From NCBI GenBank assembly GCA_946811185.2, contig OX328105.1:47430845-47494844 (forward strand): 64,000 nt of DNA, in the 5' to 3' direction. Below the pieces are notes generated by a model. It saw nothing but the letters and a program-made list of their open reading frames with translations. It did not search any database and had not been told where the DNA came from. Source of the DNA: Hippopus hippopus. Its lineage: Eukaryota > Mollusca > Bivalvia > Cardiida > Cardiidae. Numbering within the stretch: position 1 is the first letter of the stretch; each line of letters starts with the position of its first letter. The position numbers were made by a program, and so were the translations under genes. Of the stretch, positions 11,698-18,980 are shown piece after piece.

Positions 11698-11811
11698 ATA
11701 AAAAAATTTATCTCACACCCTTTTTGAAGGCTGAAGTTGTCCAATGTCTAGCATAAAAAAATTTTTTTGAAAAATCTAATATCCTTACTAACAACCATTA
11801 TATATTTCACC

Positions 11812-12306
11812 ATGAGTAATACGAATATAACTTGGGAAATAAATCACGCGAAAATACTAGACGAATACAAGTATTTAATAGGAGAAATAAACCGCCTATC
11901 AGAAGTGAAAAGAAAGATGGAATTAGAACATAATTTACGTCCTTGTCCAGAATGTGACGGTATTCAACAAATGGTTATACAACAACCTGTTCCATACCTA
12001 GAGGAAATATATCAAGTAAAATTAGTAAGCGAATACGAGTATATAAGATCACAAATAAAAGGTCTATTAGAAGTAAAAAGAAGGATGGAATTAGAAAATA
12101 TTAATTTACGTTCATACTCAGTATATACTGATTCCTCTAAGGATTATCAACAAATAGTTATACAACAACCTATTCCATACCTACAGGCATTGATAGAAAA
12201 ACTAACTAACTTTGTACTATTGCCTATCAAACCGTCAGATGATGAATATATGAGTTTTCTTGATGAGATAGACGATGTTCGTAATTTAATCAAAAGACCA
12301 GCTTAG
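11812..12306 (+). CDS. Unknown protein with two coiled-coil modules (terminal gene, left)
   Basis: I do not recognise this protein. The frame is open from 11767, but the ATG at 11812 is a better start, as it follows TATATATTTCACC. The protein of about 164 residues has an internal duplication. One module reads EYKYLIGEINRLSEVKRKME and ends IQQPVPYL; the second reads EYEYIRSQIKGLLEVKRRME and ends IQQPIPYL. Each is a charged helix followed by a short conserved strand. The first module also carries a CPEC pair. A similar module occurs in the oppositely oriented gene at the other end (27584-27877). The 3' end is followed within 15 bases by the shared-loop hairpin. Its role is unknown; its position beside the TIR is suggestive but no more. 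Confidence 0.75.
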   Translation: MSNTNITWEINHAKILDEYKYLIGEINRLSEVKRKMELEHNLRPCPECDGIQQMVIQQPVPYLEEIYQVKLVSEYEYIRSQIKGLLEVKRRMELENINLRSYSVYTDSSKDYQQIVIQQPIPYLQALIEKLTNFVLLPIKPSDDEYMSFLDEIDDVRNLIKRPA

Positions 12307-12320
12307 GTCTGTGGCTAAAA

Positions 12321-12356
12321 AAAAATATAACTTATAATAAACAAAGTTATATTTTT
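12321..12356. terminator. Shared-loop hairpin downstream of first gene
   Basis: A 13-bp stem (AAAAATATAACTT facing AAGTTATATTTTT) closes the 10-nt loop ATAATAAACA, starting 14 bases after the stop codon. The loop contains AATAAA, a possible polyadenylation signal. The same stem and loop occur at 13058-13095 and, inverted, at 27419-27452. The word CGATGCCCC follows here and at 13095. I infer a 3'-end-forming or termination element. Confidence 0.6.
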
Positions 12357-12489
12357 CGATGCCCCAACCGACCCCCTCGATTGCACTCGATTGAGCCCTC
12401 ACACAAATTTCTAATCGACTAACTAGTTAAACACGAATAAAAAATTTTTAAATTTTAAATTTTTTCTATTCCAACCATCATATTACAAC

Positions 12490-13035
12490 ATGGAGCAATT
12501 AAAAAAATTTTTAGAAGAAATTAATCTTAATGATGCTAAACTACTTAGAACCTTAACCAATATGGAGGAAAATTTAGTACTTATAGATGATGCTAAGGAG
12601 AAATTTAAAAATTTAGTTTATGGGTTACCAGATGAACAAAGAAAATTATATTTAGCAAGATATGCCATACTACTATCAAATTATACTAATTTAATTTTAG
12701 ATGATTGTAATGAAAGAATAAGACAAGATGAATTAATTAAAATGGTATTTTGGAAAACTTTATATGATTATATGAAGGATCCTAAAAAATGTTCTAAAAA
12801 AGCCTTAAAAAGACTTTTGAGATTATTTTTTGGAGATAAAGATAAAAAAAAGACAAAGAATTTAACAATAAATAAGATAATATGGTATATAATGGAAAAT
12901 TTTTTATTATTAAAAGAAAAAAATGGTAATCTTGCTACAATGGATACCTCTAGAATAAATCTAAGAACCGGATATAAAATAGAAGCTACACAAATACCTA
13001 AGAAAGTTTATGAAAAAGTTTTAATGAATATATAA
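12490..13035 (+). CDS. Unknown lysine-rich helical protein, 181 residues
   Basis: I do not recognise a family. The protein is rich in Lys, Leu and Asn, predicted mostly helical by eye, with a basic stretch around residues 97-123 (PKKCSKKALKRLLRLF and DKDKKKTKN). There is no signal peptide or clear membrane segment. The ATG is preceded by a strongly AT-rich stretch and TATTACAAC. The gene is convergent with the fibre-like gene on the other strand, and the shared-loop hairpin lies between them. The basic stretch could bind nucleic acid, but that is a guess. Confidence 0.7.
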   Translation: MEQLKKFLEEINLNDAKLLRTLTNMEENLVLIDDAKEKFKNLVYGLPDEQRKLYLARYAILLSNYTNLILDDCNERIRQDELIKMVFWKTLYDYMKDPKKCSKKALKRLLRLFFGDKDKKKTKNLTINKIIWYIMENFLLLKEKNGNLATMDTSRINLRTGYKIEATQIPKKVYEKVLMNI

Positions 13036-13057
13036 CTTAACCATATGACTTTCTTTT

Positions 13058-13095
13058 GTAAAATATAACTTATAATAAACAAAGTTATATTTTAC
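13058..13095. terminator. Shared-loop hairpin downstream of second gene
   Basis: A 14-bp stem (GTAAAATATAACTT facing AAGTTATATTTTAC) closes the same ATAATAAACA loop as at 12321, 22 bases after the stop codon. It sits between convergent genes. Confidence 0.6.
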
Positions 13096-13135
13096 GATGC
13101 CCCCAAGCTAATGTTGAAAAACGTTAACACTTTAA

Positions 13136-13169
13136 GGGGTAGGCAAGTCTACCCGGGATCTACCGATCC
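13136..13169 (-). terminator. GC-rich double palindrome at the 3' end of the fibre-like gene
   Basis: Read on the minus strand, the stop codon is followed at once by GGATCGGTAGATCC, a hairpin, and then GGGTAGACTTGCCTACCCC, a second hairpin. The first 20 bases (GGATCGGTAGATCCCGGGTA) recur exactly at 18304, after the penton-like gene. GC-rich palindromes stand out in this AT-rich element. They could be a terminator, a processing signal or a small palindromic insert. Confidence 0.5.
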
Positions 13170-14339
13170 TTACAAGTCTAACTCTATCAAAATAGTTATG
13201 TAAGAGTGTTGCACAGTAGGGTTGCTGGATCTTGAAATAAAGTTTATGATATCACATTGATCAATTTCGAGTGGTTTAGGAAAAACTACACAGCTACAAG
13301 TCTCATCTTTCTTTTTAATAATAGAGTAATCAAGCTGCTCTATTCCGTTTACCGTAATATTAACTTTTGCCTCTTCTGGTACATTAGGGTTATCTTTAAC
13401 AATTATTAAACTACCTCTTATAATTCTACCTGGAGCACTCATACAATAACCACCAAAACCATGATCTCTGCCTGAAGCACCATTACCAAATGAAAACTCA
13501 AAATTACCGTCTAATAATGGCCCATTTTCTTCGGCACACACGGATATAATAGGAAGGGAGATTCTTTTATCCACGTAGGATTTTGTCGCTAAATCTCTCT
13601 CTTCTACCGGAGCCGCAGCGTTTTTAAAAGAAAAACCTTGAAGATTTACGTTAGCCACAACCGTGAAACTTCCATTTGGGTTTTTTATAATAGCTCCACC
13701 GTTATCAACATAATTTTTATTGGCAGCGGAGTCACGGGATACAGGATTTGGTAATCCAGTAATCGAGTGATCATTCATATCTATTTCGCCAGCCATTGAA
13801 AAAGATCCATCTTGTTTTTTTGTCAAAGCTTTTACACCCGTGATAGCCACCTCAACGGTGGTATCTACGTAAAACTTATTTACAGCTTGATCATTTCTTA
13901 AAGGGCTTCCAACATTGTTAATTCTTCGTCCTTCCATAGAGATTTCATCGACTGCCACATACCACCTACCATCTTCATAAACGAAGGCTCGATCGATATT
14001 ATCCACATATTTTTTAGTAGCAGCTTCACCCGGTTCTGTTGGGTCCCTAACGTTTTTTATCTGATTAAAACCCATATTTAAAAATCCAGTAGCATGATAC
14101 CCTCCATTTTCTTTTAAAAATCCTTCAACAGAACGGTTGTCAACATAAGCCTTAGTTGCCACATCTTGAGAATTTACTGGATTACTAACCCTCGTTAATG
14201 TATTACCATTCATGTTTATAGAACCAGTAACAACAGTTGTTCCATCTTTACGTAAAAAATTATTATTTATGTAAGCGAGTGACACACCATCACTGATTGT
14301 GTCATCATCTTCCATTCTTCCAAATTTGTTAACAGGCAT
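13170..14339 (-). CDS. Phage tail-fibre-like repeat protein (candidate receptor-binding fibre)
   Basis: The protein has 389 residues and five repeats of about 30 conserved residues, spaced some 45-50 apart, near residues 39-68, 84-114, 130-159, 184-213 and 229-258. Each has the pattern G-x-I/L-N-M ... NPV ... D-x-ATK-x-YVD; clear examples are DVATKAYVD, EAATKKYVD and DLATKSYVD. This DAATKxYVD pattern is well known in bacteriophage tail fibres, where it forms a trimeric shaft. A repeat-free C-terminal region (about 260-389) could be the head or knob. The start lies in TTATAAAAAAATG, the common start motif of this element. The gene lies next to the protease. By analogy it may be a host-attachment fibre; that is inference from repeat form, not from a known Polinton fibre. 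Confidence 0.7.
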   Translation of the reverse strand: MPVNKFGRMEDDDTISDGVSLAYINNNFLRKDGTTVVTGSINMNGNTLTRVSNPVNSQDVATKAYVDNRSVEGFLKENGGYHATGFLNMGFNQIKNVRDPTEPGEAATKKYVDNIDRAFVYEDGRWYVAVDEISMEGRRINNVGSPLRNDQAVNKFYVDTTVEVAITGVKALTKKQDGSFSMAGEIDMNDHSITGLPNPVSRDSAANKNYVDNGGAIIKNPNGSFTVVANVNLQGFSFKNAAAPVEERDLATKSYVDKRISLPIISVCAEENGPLLDGNFEFSFGNGASGRDHGFGGYCMSAPGRIIRGSLIIVKDNPNVPEEAKVNITVNGIEQLDYSIIKKKDETCSCVVFPKPLEIDQCDIINFISRSSNPTVQHSYITILIELDL

Positions 14340-14354
14340 TTTTTTATAATATTA

Positions 14355-14783
14355 CTAAAAAAGTTTATTTAAAACATTTTGGAATTTATTTTGGGAGCCA
14401 ACTCGTTTGGATAACTCTTTTAGAATGTACAAACATAAATGACCGCAAAATACTTGCCCAGCTTGTTGTAATTGATCGGTATTGTACTGTATTGGACTTT
14501 TTAAATACTCTCGAATTTCAATGGGTGGTTGTATACCATAACTGTCGAAATAAATTTTAGTTTTACCATTTTTATACCAAGCAACCCAATGTGTACCAGG
14601 TCCACCACTTTTATCGAAGTTTACTATACCACATTCTTTTTTATTCGGTTTTCTCGGTAATGTATCTAGTAAAAAAACTCCTCTAAAATAAGGTATCTCT
14701 AATTTTCTCACCACATCTTCCAATTCGAAATTGTTCAACGGTTTATTCGGTAAAATTACGTTTTCAATCGAAATATTTGACAT
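14355..14783 (-). CDS. PRO: Adenain-like cysteine protease (PRO)
   Basis: A 142-residue protein with the adenovirus-protease (C5/Ulp1-like) triad pattern: His65 in GTHWVAWY, Asp80 in YFDSYG, an oxyanion Gln at about 106, and Cys113 in VFCGHLCLY. Spacing fits the family and the protein is shorter than adenain itself, as is usual in Polintons. The role by homology is proteolytic maturation of capsid proteins. The start follows CTATAAAAAATG. The stop is 12 bases from the start motif of the fibre-like gene, and the start is 9 bases from the integrase stop, so the three minus-strand genes form a tight cluster. Confidence 0.93.
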   Translation of the reverse strand: MSNISIENVILPNKPLNNFELEDVVRKLEIPYFRGVFLLDTLPRKPNKKECGIVNFDKSGGPGTHWVAWYKNGKTKIYFDSYGIQPPIEIREYLKSPIQYNTDQLQQAGQVFCGHLCLYILKELSKRVGSQNKFQNVLNKLF

Positions 14784-14792
14784 TTTTTATAG

Positions 14793-16226
14793 TTAAATAT
14801 TTCTAATGTCTTTATTGTCAACCCATGAATTAAATTCATTAGGATAACCTTTCCACTTTACAAGAGATTTATTTTTTCCTTTTTTAATAACCTTTTCTAT
14901 TCTATACAGCTCTTGACTGGTTTTCTGCAGTTCAGGTTCATAAAAGGTACCTTGTATTTCTTCTCCATTAAAATCTTTAATTTTATATGTTACAGGTGAT
15001 GTAAGTTTTACTTCAGAAACTGTAAAAACCTCCTCAGTCCATCTTGTTGTATAACCTTTCTCAAAAGTCTTTTTCTTTTTACTTATCCTTACTTTGTCTC
15101 CAACGGAAAACTTAGGATTTATATCTTTTATTTCGAGATGATCGGGGTAAAGATTTCTCCAAACTCTCGTTTCATTTTCTTTTTTACTAGCGTCTACCGG
15201 AGTCATCTTAATAGATGAATGCCTCGTGTTATTATATTTTTTAACGAGATCTGGTAGCACATTGATGTAAACGTTTGTGGAGTTAGCGGAAAAATACTTC
15301 CACATTTTTTCTTTCATTGTTCTAATCCATCTCTCAACCACACTAGATTTTTCCTCATTTTCAGTAGAATGCAATTCAACCAAATCTTTAACATCTTTGT
15401 TATAAAACTCTTTACCCTTATCCACCCACATTTTTTCAGGTTTTCTCTCCTTAAAAATACTTTTTAATGCTATAGCAACAGATTTCCCTGTTTTGTCTTT
15501 TAATGGCACCAGATATCCATATTTAGAAAAGATGTCAATGACAGCGAGAAGGTATTTAACACCACGATTAAGCTTAGAAAATGCTTGCATGTCTACTAAA
15601 TCCGCAAGCCATATCCTATCTATACCGTTTACTCTAACTCTCCTTTTCTTAAAATTTCTTTTTACGGGTTTATGTAATTCTTCCGCTAAAATTTTTATCG
15701 AATATTTTTTTTTTAACTCGCCCTGCTTCGTCAGGGATACTTCCATTCCAAATTTCATCTTCGTTCCAATGAGTTTACTTACCAAACCCTTTTCCATTTT
15801 TTCTCTAATACTAGGATTGTAAATACCTTCTAACTCTGTTAACATATCTTTATCACATATTTCATTCCTAGTTTTTGTATCATCATGCTTAAGATAGCAA
15901 ACATCATGATTATAAGCAGCTTGATCTACTCTATTTATAGGTTTACTCCATTCCTTTGGGGTTAGATCAGGATTTAACCTCTCATCTAGCTTGGTACCTG
16001 GCCCCGTAAAATTGTGACCGGGGAGATGCATTTCAAAAGGCATCATGTTTATAAATTTGTTTAAGATGCTACTGCCATTAGTAGTTTTTTTTTCTCCTTT
16101 TATAAATTGTGTTTTAGTTATTCCACAAACCACACATTTACCCCTCATCATATTTCTTCCATTTTTAGAAACGGTATACCCGATATTACTCGTATCAGTA
16201 TGATTTTTACATTTAACGCAATACAT
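14793..16226 (-). CDS. INT: Zinc ribbon - PLA2-like - DDE integrase - chromodomain fusion
   Basis: A 477-residue single open frame with four parts. Residues 3-34 form a CxxC...CxxC zinc ribbon (CVKC, CVVC). Residues 65-130 resemble the parvovirus VP1 phospholipase A2 domain: a calcium-loop-like FTGPGTKL at 73-80, a His107-Asp108 dyad in DQAAYNHDVCY, and CDKDML as a candidate for the later Asp. Residues 184-345 are the integrase core: HKPVKRNFKKRRV leads into Asp209 or Asp212 (WLADLVDM), Asp269 (WVDKGKEF) and Glu near 298 (VVERW). Residues 440-475 are a chromodomain (YRIEKVIKK...LVKWKGYP...SWV). The linker at about 163-170 (SLTKQGEL) is encoded by a GC-rich palindrome also found at 21703. The start follows TATATAAAATG. 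Integration is the known role. PLA2-like domains occur in parvoviruses and some related elements, where they help membrane passage; a fusion to integrase is unusual to me. Confidence 0.9.
   Translation of the reverse strand: MYCVKCKNHTDTSNIGYTVSKNGRNMMRGKCVVCGITKTQFIKGEKKTTNGSSILNKFINMMPFEMHLPGHNFTGPGTKLDERLNPDLTPKEWSKPINRVDQAAYNHDVCYLKHDDTKTRNEICDKDMLTELEGIYNPSIREKMEKGLVSKLIGTKMKFGMEVSLTKQGELKKKYSIKILAEELHKPVKRNFKKRRVRVNGIDRIWLADLVDMQAFSKLNRGVKYLLAVIDIFSKYGYLVPLKDKTGKSVAIALKSIFKERKPEKMWVDKGKEFYNKDVKDLVELHSTENEEKSSVVERWIRTMKEKMWKYFSANSTNVYINVLPDLVKKYNNTRHSSIKMTPVDASKKENETRVWRNLYPDHLEIKDINPKFSVGDKVRISKKKKTFEKGYTTRWTEEVFTVSEVKLTSPVTYKIKDFNGEEIQGTFYEPELQKTSQELYRIEKVIKKGKNKSLVKWKGYPNEFNSWVDNKDIRNI
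15716..15736 (-). repeat. GC-rich in-frame palindrome at the PLA2-integrase junction
   Basis: On the minus strand it reads CCCTGACGAAGCAGGGCGAG plus one T. CCCTG and CAGGG can pair around ACGAAG. An identical 21-base copy lies in the 127-residue gene at 21703-21723, also translated as LTKQGE. It is far more GC-rich than its surroundings. Confidence 0.75.
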
Positions 16227-16258
16227 TTTATATAAAAAAATTAAAAAAGTTATATAAA
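16227..16258. promoter_or_regulatory. 32-bp bidirectional promoter between integrase and ATPase
   Basis: The space between the two divergent start codons is only 32 bases. Both starts read TATATAAAATG on their own strand. With such short room, transcripts must be nearly leaderless or start inside this AT box. The same kind of motif, TATAAAA or ATAAAA directly before ATG, precedes almost all other genes of the element. Confidence 0.65.
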
Positions 16259-17041
16259 ATGGATATTATAAACTTATCATGGAATGAAGTAGTATCAAAG
16301 AGATTTAATCACTCCCTTTTACCAAAAAGTATTAGAGGTTTAATTATAGGCAAATCAGGATGTGGTAAAACTACTTTATTGTTAAACCTTTTACTTAGAC
16401 CAGGTTGGCTAGACTACAACGATTTGAGTGTTTTTGGAAAAAGCCTTTTTCAACCGGAATACCGAATACTAAAAAAGGCTTTTGAAGAAAAACTACCAAA
16501 AGAATGTATCTTAAGGTTGTTTAACATGCGTGATGAGATACAAGAACTAAACATTGTACCAACAGCTTTAGTTGAAGAATGGATTAAAACGATTAAGAAC
16601 AAATCGGATATAAATTGCAACTTCTTTGAAAATGCTAGTGATGTGCCTGATCCGAGAGAGTTAAACTCAGAAAATAAAAATTTAATGATTTTCGATGATT
16701 TACTTTTAGAAAGGCAAAATAAATGTGAGTGTTACTACATTCGAGGAAGACATAGTAATGTTGATTGTTTTTACCTCTCACAAAATTATTTTAGACTACC
16801 GAGACAAACTATTAGAGAAAATGCTAATTTTATTTGTCTTTTCCCACAAGACCTAAAAAACATTAATCATATTTATAACGATCATGTAGGTGAAGATATG
16901 CCTAAGGACGAGTTTAGAAAATTTTGTCAAAAGGCGTGGGAAAGACCACATGGTTTCGCTATTATCGATCTAACGAGTAAAAAACACGATGGAAAATATA
17001 GAAATGGTTTTGACAATTTTTATATACCTAAGTCAGTATAA
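16259..17041 (+). CDS. FtsK/HerA-type DNA packaging ATPase (A32-like)
   Basis: A 260-residue P-loop ATPase. Walker A is GKSGCGKT (31-38), Walker B is LMIFDD (142-147), and RGRHS (162-166) is the arginine-finger region seen in the A32/FtsK-HerA family. The following SQNYFRLPRQTIRENANF is the conserved sensor region of the Polinton and virophage packaging ATPases. Length is normal for the family. By homology it pumps DNA into preformed capsids. The start follows TATATAAAATG and shares its 32-bp upstream region with the integrase. Confidence 0.93.
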   Translation: MDIINLSWNEVVSKRFNHSLLPKSIRGLIIGKSGCGKTTLLLNLLLRPGWLDYNDLSVFGKSLFQPEYRILKKAFEEKLPKECILRLFNMRDEIQELNIVPTALVEEWIKTIKNKSDINCNFFENASDVPDPRELNSENKNLMIFDDLLLERQNKCECYYIRGRHSNVDCFYLSQNYFRLPRQTIRENANFICLFPQDLKNINHIYNDHVGEDMPKDEFRKFCQKAWERPHGFAIIDLTSKKHDGKYRNGFDNFYIPKSV

Positions 17042-17112
17042 CTCGTCGCCGACTCGTTCGGTGAAAATAAATGAAAATAAGTTAAGAAAAAAATATTAAT
17101 TATAGTTATAAA

Positions 17113-17475
17113 ATGACAACAATAAAAAATAAAATAGAGACTGCTATAAACATAGTTTTTTATATAATGGATAAGTTTATGGAGGAATACGGTCTTAGTG
17201 GTATTGACTTTAGGGATTTAGTGTTTGACAATGAAGTAGAGGAATTAGAGAAACTCCAAGAGGCTGATGATAATGAAAGCGATATACCTTGGGTAGCAGT
17301 AAAAAAATTGAGAGGTTTATATAGTGCACTGAGTAAATTAGAACAAGATTTAACTAAAACAGATGAGGTTCATCTTTTATTTGATGAACTAACAAAAGGA
17401 ACCAAAAACACTTTTTTAATATGTGCTTTTTACGCTATGCTAGGAAGTATTATTTACGACATAAAGGAATCTTAA
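17113..17475 (+). CDS. Unknown acidic helical protein, 120 residues
   Basis: I do not recognise a family. The protein is acidic in its middle (EVEELEKLQEADDNESD), with a mildly hydrophobic C-terminal helix (FLICAFYAMLGSIIYD, about 102-117) that might insert in a membrane or pack in a helical bundle. The start follows AGTTATAAAATG. It lies between the ATPase and the penton-like gene and is co-oriented with them. Confidence 0.75.
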   Translation: MTTIKNKIETAINIVFYIMDKFMEEYGLSGIDFRDLVFDNEVEELEKLQEADDNESDIPWVAVKKLRGLYSALSKLEQDLTKTDEVHLLFDELTKGTKNTFLICAFYAMLGSIIYDIKES

Positions 17476-17517
17476 AAAAATATTTAAAAATAAAAAAATA
17501 TTTTCGCTTTTTAAAAA

Positions 17518-18291
17518 ATGGAAGATCTTTTAGAACAAATTGTAAAAAATACAAACCATAAAACATCATTTCAAATTATAGTAAGCGACAACAAAACACG
17601 TTTTAGAACAAGGTTTAATCCTCCAATTCAACTGGAAAAGGATAAAGTATATGAAATAGCTTTAGTAAACCTTGAAACTTACTACTCTTTTCCAAACATT
17701 GATGAAACAAACAACATATTCGTTTATTCTCCAGACAATGGTAATTCATGGGTTAAAATAAGAATACCTGAAAGAAGTTATGACCTTGTTGGCATTAATG
17801 ACACCATTCACCAGGAAATGAGAAAAAAGGGTCATTATGATAGAGTTAATGAAGGGTATCCTATTAACATTTCTGCAAACACTAATACTCTAAAGTCTAT
17901 TATTACCTTAGAAGATGGTTATCAAGTAGATTTTAATCAAGCAAACTCCATTGCCAAAGTATTAGGATTTACTCGCGCTAAATATACGCAAGGATTTTAC
18001 GAGTCAGAAAATGTAGTCAACATTCTTAGTATAAATAGTTTGCTCGTTAACATAGATATTATTTCAGGAAGTTATGTTAATGGTTCAACAAAAAACACTA
18101 TTTACTCTTTTTTCCCAGATGTTGCACCCGGATATAAGATAATTGAGTCACCAGTTAATTTAGTATACCTACCAATAACATTAGATGAAATACATAACCT
18201 AGAGGTAAATATTACGGATCAAGATGGCAATTTACTAAATCTTAGAGGCGAAAATTTAACAATTAGGTTTCATATTAGAGAAGCGAGATGA
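17518..18291 (+). CDS. Penton-like minor capsid protein
   Basis: A 257-residue, beta-rich protein. It carries the pattern typical of Polinton/adintovirus minor capsid proteins: FNPPIQLEKDKVYEIALVNL near the start, then TYYSFPNI, and near the end GYKIIESPVNLVYLPI, ITDQDGNLLNLRGE and LTIRFHIRE. The last strand is a hallmark end of this family as I know it. By homology it forms the single-jelly-roll vertex (penton) of the capsid, partner of the major capsid protein at 22045. The start is in TTTTTAAAAAATG. The stop is followed by the GC-rich double palindrome. Confidence 0.8.
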   Translation: MEDLLEQIVKNTNHKTSFQIIVSDNKTRFRTRFNPPIQLEKDKVYEIALVNLETYYSFPNIDETNNIFVYSPDNGNSWVKIRIPERSYDLVGINDTIHQEMRKKGHYDRVNEGYPINISANTNTLKSIITLEDGYQVDFNQANSIAKVLGFTRAKYTQGFYESENVVNILSINSLLVNIDIISGSYVNGSTKNTIYSFFPDVAPGYKIIESPVNLVYLPITLDEIHNLEVNITDQDGNLLNLRGENLTIRFHIREAR

Positions 18292-18303
18292 GGGACCCAA
18301 CTA

Positions 18304-18336
18304 GGATCGGTAGATCCCGGGTAGCCAAGTCTACCC
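18304..18336 (+). terminator. GC-rich double palindrome after the penton-like gene
   Basis: GGATCGGTAGATCC then GGGTAGCCAAGTCTACCC, thirteen bases after the TGA stop. The first 20 bases are identical to the minus-strand copy at 13136-13169. The second stem is conserved in pairing, while its loop differs (ACTTG there, CCAAGT here). Confidence 0.5.
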
Positions 18337-18373
18337 TTTGTTTGGGCTAAATAAAAAAATACTTGTATATAAA

Positions 18374-18958
18374 ATGACGAGCTACACTAATGTTAAAGTA
18401 AATATATCGGAAGGACAAAAGGAAAAGCTTCAACATGCTGTTAAAGCTGGTTGTCCAGTAAGTATTCGTTTAGGTCATGAAGATTTACGAGGTAATGATG
18501 TTTTAGCAATTACCGATTCACAAGCGAGGAAAATAGCTAAAGCCTATGAGGATGGTAAGGGTATAACTATTAGAATGTCTGCAAAACAACTTAAACATAA
18601 CACGAAAATAGAGGGAGGTTTTCTCGGAATGTTAGCTGGGTTAGCTGCTAGAGCTTTGCCGATGCTCGCAAAAACCGTTTTACCAGCTTTAGGTGTTGGT
18701 GCTCTTTCTGGATTAGCCTCAACAGGTGTACAAAAAGCAATGGGGTCGGGTCTTTATCTTAAAAAAGGAGGATGTGTTTGTCAAGTTGAAACTGATGGAT
18801 GTGGATTATACTTAAAACCATACAAAGGTAAAGGATTAGCTTCCGTTGGTGATGGTTTGTATTTAAAGCAAGGAGGAAAAATGTATGATGGAAGAGGACT
18901 TTTACTTGGACCTAACAGTCCATTTGCTAATATCCCTATCTTAGGAGCTATATTATAA
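18374..18958 (+). CDS. Conserved small virion-type protein with GLYLK repeats
   Basis: The frame is open from 18338, but I choose the ATG at 18374 because it lies in TATATAAAATG and gives MTSYTNVKVNISEGQ, the usual N-terminus of this Polinton family. The product has about 194 residues. Its first half is a small folded domain, VSIRLGHEDLRGNDVLAITD and GITIRMSAKQL. A Gly/Ala-rich hydrophobic segment follows (GGFLGMLAGLAARALPMLAK... and LGVGALSGLAS), and the tail has four GLYLK- or GLLL-type repeats. Similar proteins sit between capsid genes in many Polintons and are thought to be virion core or membrane-active components like adenovirus pVI or pX; that role is inference. Confidence 0.75.
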   Translation: MTSYTNVKVNISEGQKEKLQHAVKAGCPVSIRLGHEDLRGNDVLAITDSQARKIAKAYEDGKGITIRMSAKQLKHNTKIEGGFLGMLAGLAARALPMLAKTVLPALGVGALSGLASTGVQKAMGSGLYLKKGGCVCQVETDGCGLYLKPYKGKGLASVGDGLYLKQGGKMYDGRGLLLGPNSPFANIPILGAIL

Positions 18959-18980
18959 ATATTATTTATAACAAAATAAA

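Noticed and set aside
15493..15822. 109-codon plus-strand frame within the integrase gene
   Set aside because: It lies wholly opposite the conserved integrase and PLA2 coding sequence and shows no family pattern.
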